Positions 61,675 to 64,000 of a stretch of DNA of 64,000 nt are shown here, in pieces; positions within the stretch are counted from its first letter, which is position 1, and every line of letters starts with the position of its first letter. The stretch is from Paenibacillus sp. FSL R5-0345. Lineage in GTDB: Bacteria; Bacillota; Bacilli; Paenibacillales; Paenibacillaceae. The notes under the pieces are model-generated. The model saw only the letters and a list, made by a program, of their open reading frames with translations. It was not told the origin of the DNA and did not search any database. The DNA lies in NCBI RefSeq assembly GCF_000758585.1, contig NZ_CP009281.1, positions 4,216,001-4,280,000 of the forward strand. Reading direction: 5' to 3'. Position numbers and translations under genes: made by a program.

Positions 61675-64000
61675 TTGAGATCTCCTTTTCGTCAGTAGGT
61701 CTGGCAAAGGTCAGCTTCAAAAGACTGCGGACATCCTCTGAGTTCAGAGCGAGTTCTCCCATGATCAGGAAGGTCGGCTGTGTCCAAACAGTTTCTCCAT
61801 TCAGAAGTGGAAGGTGATGATGCACCCCGTGATTAAATACTTTATTGTTCACATACGCCGAGGCACTCTGATTCGGATGATTGCTCACCAAATGCAGCAT
61901 ATCCTTACGCGAAGATGCACCAATTCGCAATAGTCCCTTGGCCTCCAGATAGGTTTCAACCGTTCCTAATAAGAACTTACCCTCCTTGGAGAATTCCATC
62001 CATCCCTCGGCATAGACTGGCGAAGGTTGGATATAATTTTCCTCCGACAACGAATAATTCGGCAGGGTCATTCCGCTGTCATTGGTCACCGAATGCAACA
62101 CACAGAGCACAGAGACACCTGGGAGCATAAGGTAATGCTGATTAACAACAATTCCTCGGTTCTTTTCCTGCTTCTCGATCGAAGTAGTGATACGTAATCC
62201 TTTCCATACATTACCCTGAGCATCCATTTGCTCGGTCCAAGCTGCGCTCCTTGGCTCCTCCAACCGACTAAATCCACCTATGCCTGAAATACCCACACCG
62301 AGTCCACCGTGCCAAGGATTCCACCAGGAACGTGGTGCTGCTTCCGGATAGGAGCTATCCAGCCATTCTTCTCCATGATGCTTCAGGGAATGTACAACAC
62401 TGCCGAACTCAGGAGCAGCTGCAATAGAAAGAACTCCGTTGCTCACAGTGTATATAGTACCCGCTGGTCCCTCTTCTGTGTCACAGACAACGGCTGCTGT
62501 TTCCGTTTGAGGGAACCAGAGGCCTGTTCGCTCTTGAATACGATCCTCTCCACGATAGACGACTCGAACCTTCTGTCCTGATTGGCTGTGTTCTGAAGAA
62601 GTCTCCGCTTCCTCAGATGAGAGCTCAAAGCCCGCGGAGTGCAGATTCTGCTCTCTTTTCAGTTCCATCTCAGCGACTTTCTGCTCCTCTCCTCTATCCG
62701 TTTGTACATACAGCTCGAGGCTCCCATTAAGCGAAGTCATCTTTCGTTCGAGTAACTCCGCATGAAGCGCCCCCGCCGCAAACAGGTTTCCACCGCCAAG
62801 CGTTAATTCAAGATGATCATCCATCACCGGTGTGATCGGATCCGGCTGCTTCCGTGCAAAGGTGCGGAAATCCGACCACTTCAGGAAGGTGTTTAAAGCG
62901 AACACCAGCGTCTTTGTTCGTACGACATCTCCAGCAGGGATTTGACCAAGATTATGCTCCAGTCCAAGTGGATACTCCGGACGAAGCAGCTTCAACGAAG
63001 GGTCCCAGCAAACGCCGCATGTGACGTTTTCTTCCTTGCTGAACAACCAATTTTCCGTAATTTGAGCGCTGTCCCAATTACCCGGATCGCCTGAGTAAGC
63101 ATCGCCCATATCTACGTAACGACCCTGATAGGGCAGGATGAGGCGTTTACCAAAAAATCCGAAATTCGTTAGTAGATACATATCCTCTTCCAACGTTTGG
63201 TTACTAGTATTGCGTACCTCGCTATAAAACTCAGCGATTCCGTTCGCAAAGAGCTTAGCCACTCTTTTTATCTCCAGACCCGGGAATTCATCTGATTCAT
63301 AAAGGGTCTCTAGAACTTGGCCCTCTCCTTCGGAATAGATCTTTACTGTTTTAGCCTGTTTCTTCGAGAATTCTTCGGCGAATGGTTTACCTAACTTCGG
63401 ATGGGTCAACCAGAAATTATGGCTCGAGCCGGGATATTCAATCCACATCCCATTGTCGTTATTATTAAGATGTACGGAGTAGGCGCCGTTTACAGCCACC
63501 CACTGATCCCCGTTTTCCCCGCCAAAGCGGCCATGTGTTCCTTTCATTAGCACAGATAATTTGCTGATGAAGGACACTGCCTTCTCTCCAGCCGGAACGG
63601 CTGTCACCTCAATATCCTGTGAATAAAGGCCATATGAATTTAGGGTAAAGGGTACTCGGACGGAAGCCTTACTTTTAGCTGGAACCGAGAAGCTTACTGC
63701 CCGATCCGCCCACGTCAAAAACTCTTCCTCTGGCAAATCAAAAGAAAATTCCGCTTCCGCTGCAAAATTATTCTCAACATTTAAGAATAGCTCAGCGGGA
63801 AGACCCGGATGCAGCTCACGTGTTGGCAACTCCATCCTCATTTTCAGTGGGAATTTAGGAGCAACACCTATACGAAACTCAGCGCGCTTGCCACCGATGA
63901 TCCATTTGCTCATAACCACAGGGTGAGTCTTCTTGTCGTTTTGCTCTTCACGAATCGGATCAAGCTCGAACTCACCTTCTACGATAACTGTTTCTCCTGG
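61661..64000 (-). CDS. Large unknown beta-rich protein, 5' end outside the window
   Basis: The reading frame is open to the right edge. Before the GTG at 63919 it continues upstream without a stop (…GETVIVEGEFELDPIREEQN…), so the gene starts beyond 64000 and at least 779 residues are present here. No membrane helix or signal is in view. The sequence is rich in beta-strand and aromatic residues (HNFWLTHPKLGKPF, RSWWNPWHGGLGVGISGIGG, NYSLSEENYIQPSPVYAEGW). It alternates Ig-like blocks (LPAELFLNVENNFAAEAEFSF) with a sandwich resembling sugar-binding or glycosidase accessory domains. I do not recognise the family. It is translationally coupled to the amidohydrolase, so the pair may act on one compound. 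Confidence 0.7.
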   Translation of the reverse strand, partial: PGETVIVEGEFELDPIREEQNDKKTHPVVMSKWIIGGKRAEFRIGVAPKFPLKMRMELPTRELHPGLPAELFLNVENNFAAEAEFSFDLPEEEFLTWADRAVSFSVPAKSKASVRVPFTLNSYGLYSQDIEVTAVPAGEKAVSFISKLSVLMKGTHGRFGGENGDQWVAVNGAYSVHLNNNDNGMWIEYPGSSHNFWLTHPKLGKPFAEEFSKKQAKTVKIYSEGEGQVLETLYESDEFPGLEIKRVAKLFANGIAEFYSEVRNTSNQTLEEDMYLLTNFGFFGKRLILPYQGRYVDMGDAYSGDPGNWDSAQITENWLFSKEENVTCGVCWDPSLKLLRPEYPLGLEHNLGQIPAGDVVRTKTLVFALNTFLKWSDFRTFARKQPDPITPVMDDHLELTLGGGNLFAAGALHAELLERKMTSLNGSLELYVQTDRGEEQKVAEMELKREQNLHSAGFELSSEEAETSSEHSQSGQKVRVVYRGEDRIQERTGLWFPQTETAAVVCDTEEGPAGTIYTVSNGVLSIAAAPEFGSVVHSLKHHGEEWLDSSYPEAAPRSWWNPWHGGLGVGISGIGGFSRLEEPRSAAWTEQMDAQGNVWKGLRITTSIEKQEKNRGIVVNQHYLMLPGVSVLCVLHSVTNDSGMTLPNYSLSEENYIQPSPVYAEGWMEFSKEGKFLLGTVETYLEAKGLLRIGASSRKDMLHLVSNHPNQSASAYVNNKVFNHGVHHHLPLLNGETVWTQPTFLIMGELALNSEDVRSLLKLTFARPTDEKEISNADH

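Noticed and set aside
1..64000. CRISPR array, prophage, intact insertion sequence, rRNA or tRNA genes
   Set aside because: I found no regularly spaced repeats, no complete transposase or phage structural genes, and no cloverleaf or rRNA-like segments. The only mobile-element trace is the serine recombinase fragment at 26690-26875.

Overview
The window looks like chromosome of a Gram-positive, spore-former-type Firmicute, most probably Paenibacillus or a close relative. This is an inference. It rests on strong AGGAGG-type ribosome binding sites and moderately low GC. It also rests on two-component systems of the YesM/YesN type beside Lpl-type sugar ABC transporters, an SLH-domain surface protein, lipoprotein signal peptides, a Bacillus-type bceAB/yxeA module, and CcpA (cre)- and RpiR-type control sites. 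I see no rRNA, tRNA, CRISPR array, intact insertion sequence or intact prophage.

Layout. 0-3.7 kb: a minus-strand operon with a GntR/FCD regulator, an M20 amidohydrolase, methionine-type ABC transporter parts (metN, metI) and the start of a uroporphyrinogen-decarboxylase-like gene, with a palindromic operator over the promoter. 3.9-5.3 kb: a sodium symporter. 5.5-12.7 kb: an oligosaccharide ABC importer whose two permeases diverge from its sensor kinase, AraC-type regulator and binding lipoprotein. 12.8-15.1 kb: a P-loop kinase-like protein, a CDP-alcohol phosphatidyltransferase and a DUF1349 protein. 15.3-23.2 kb: a large hybrid kinase with two kinase cores, an ankyrin lipoprotein, an SLH protein, and an OmpR-type two-component pair with three 11-bp-spaced repeats in front of the SLH gene. 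23.4-25.6 kb: a sugar isomerase-like protein and a DUF1648 membrane protein. 25.6-27.0 kb: a gene graveyard with remnants of a serine recombinase, a small membrane protein and an unknown 3' end. 27.0-28.2 kb: an Eis-like acetyltransferase.

28.3-40.8 kb is the most coherent system: a cell-wall sugar (MurNAc) recycling cluster. It has murR, then murQ, a sugar ABC transporter (binding protein and two permeases), anmK, a GNAT, a PIG-L-type deacetylase, namZ (DUF1343), nagZ and a BadF-type MurNAc/GlcNAc kinase. The import route appears to be ABC rather than PTS, and the two glycosidases lack signal peptides. Intact disaccharides would then enter the cell, be split, be phosphorylated and pass through the MurQ etherase. 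The promoter carries a cre over its -35 box and RpiR-type operators just downstream of the start site.

41-49.7 kb: a degraded MMPL transporter, then a response regulator and kinase with a divergent BceAB-type transporter plus YxeA, a VanZ-RDD membrane protein and a DUF418 membrane protein. A nearly identical composite operator (two 13-bp half-sites 22 bp apart, then a -10 box 3 bp later) lies in front of both the transporter operon and the DUF418 gene and defines a small local regulon. 49.8-64 kb: mixed chromosomal genes. These are a PepSY-like unknown protein, a helix-hairpin-helix-like protein, a hexapeptide acetyltransferase, a dead SDR gene beside its LysR-type regulator, hcp, a DHA2 exporter, a SHOCT protein, an ADP-ribosylglycohydrolase, a CAP-domain lipoprotein with an apparent ATT start, an amidohydrolase, and a large unknown protein that runs off the right edge.
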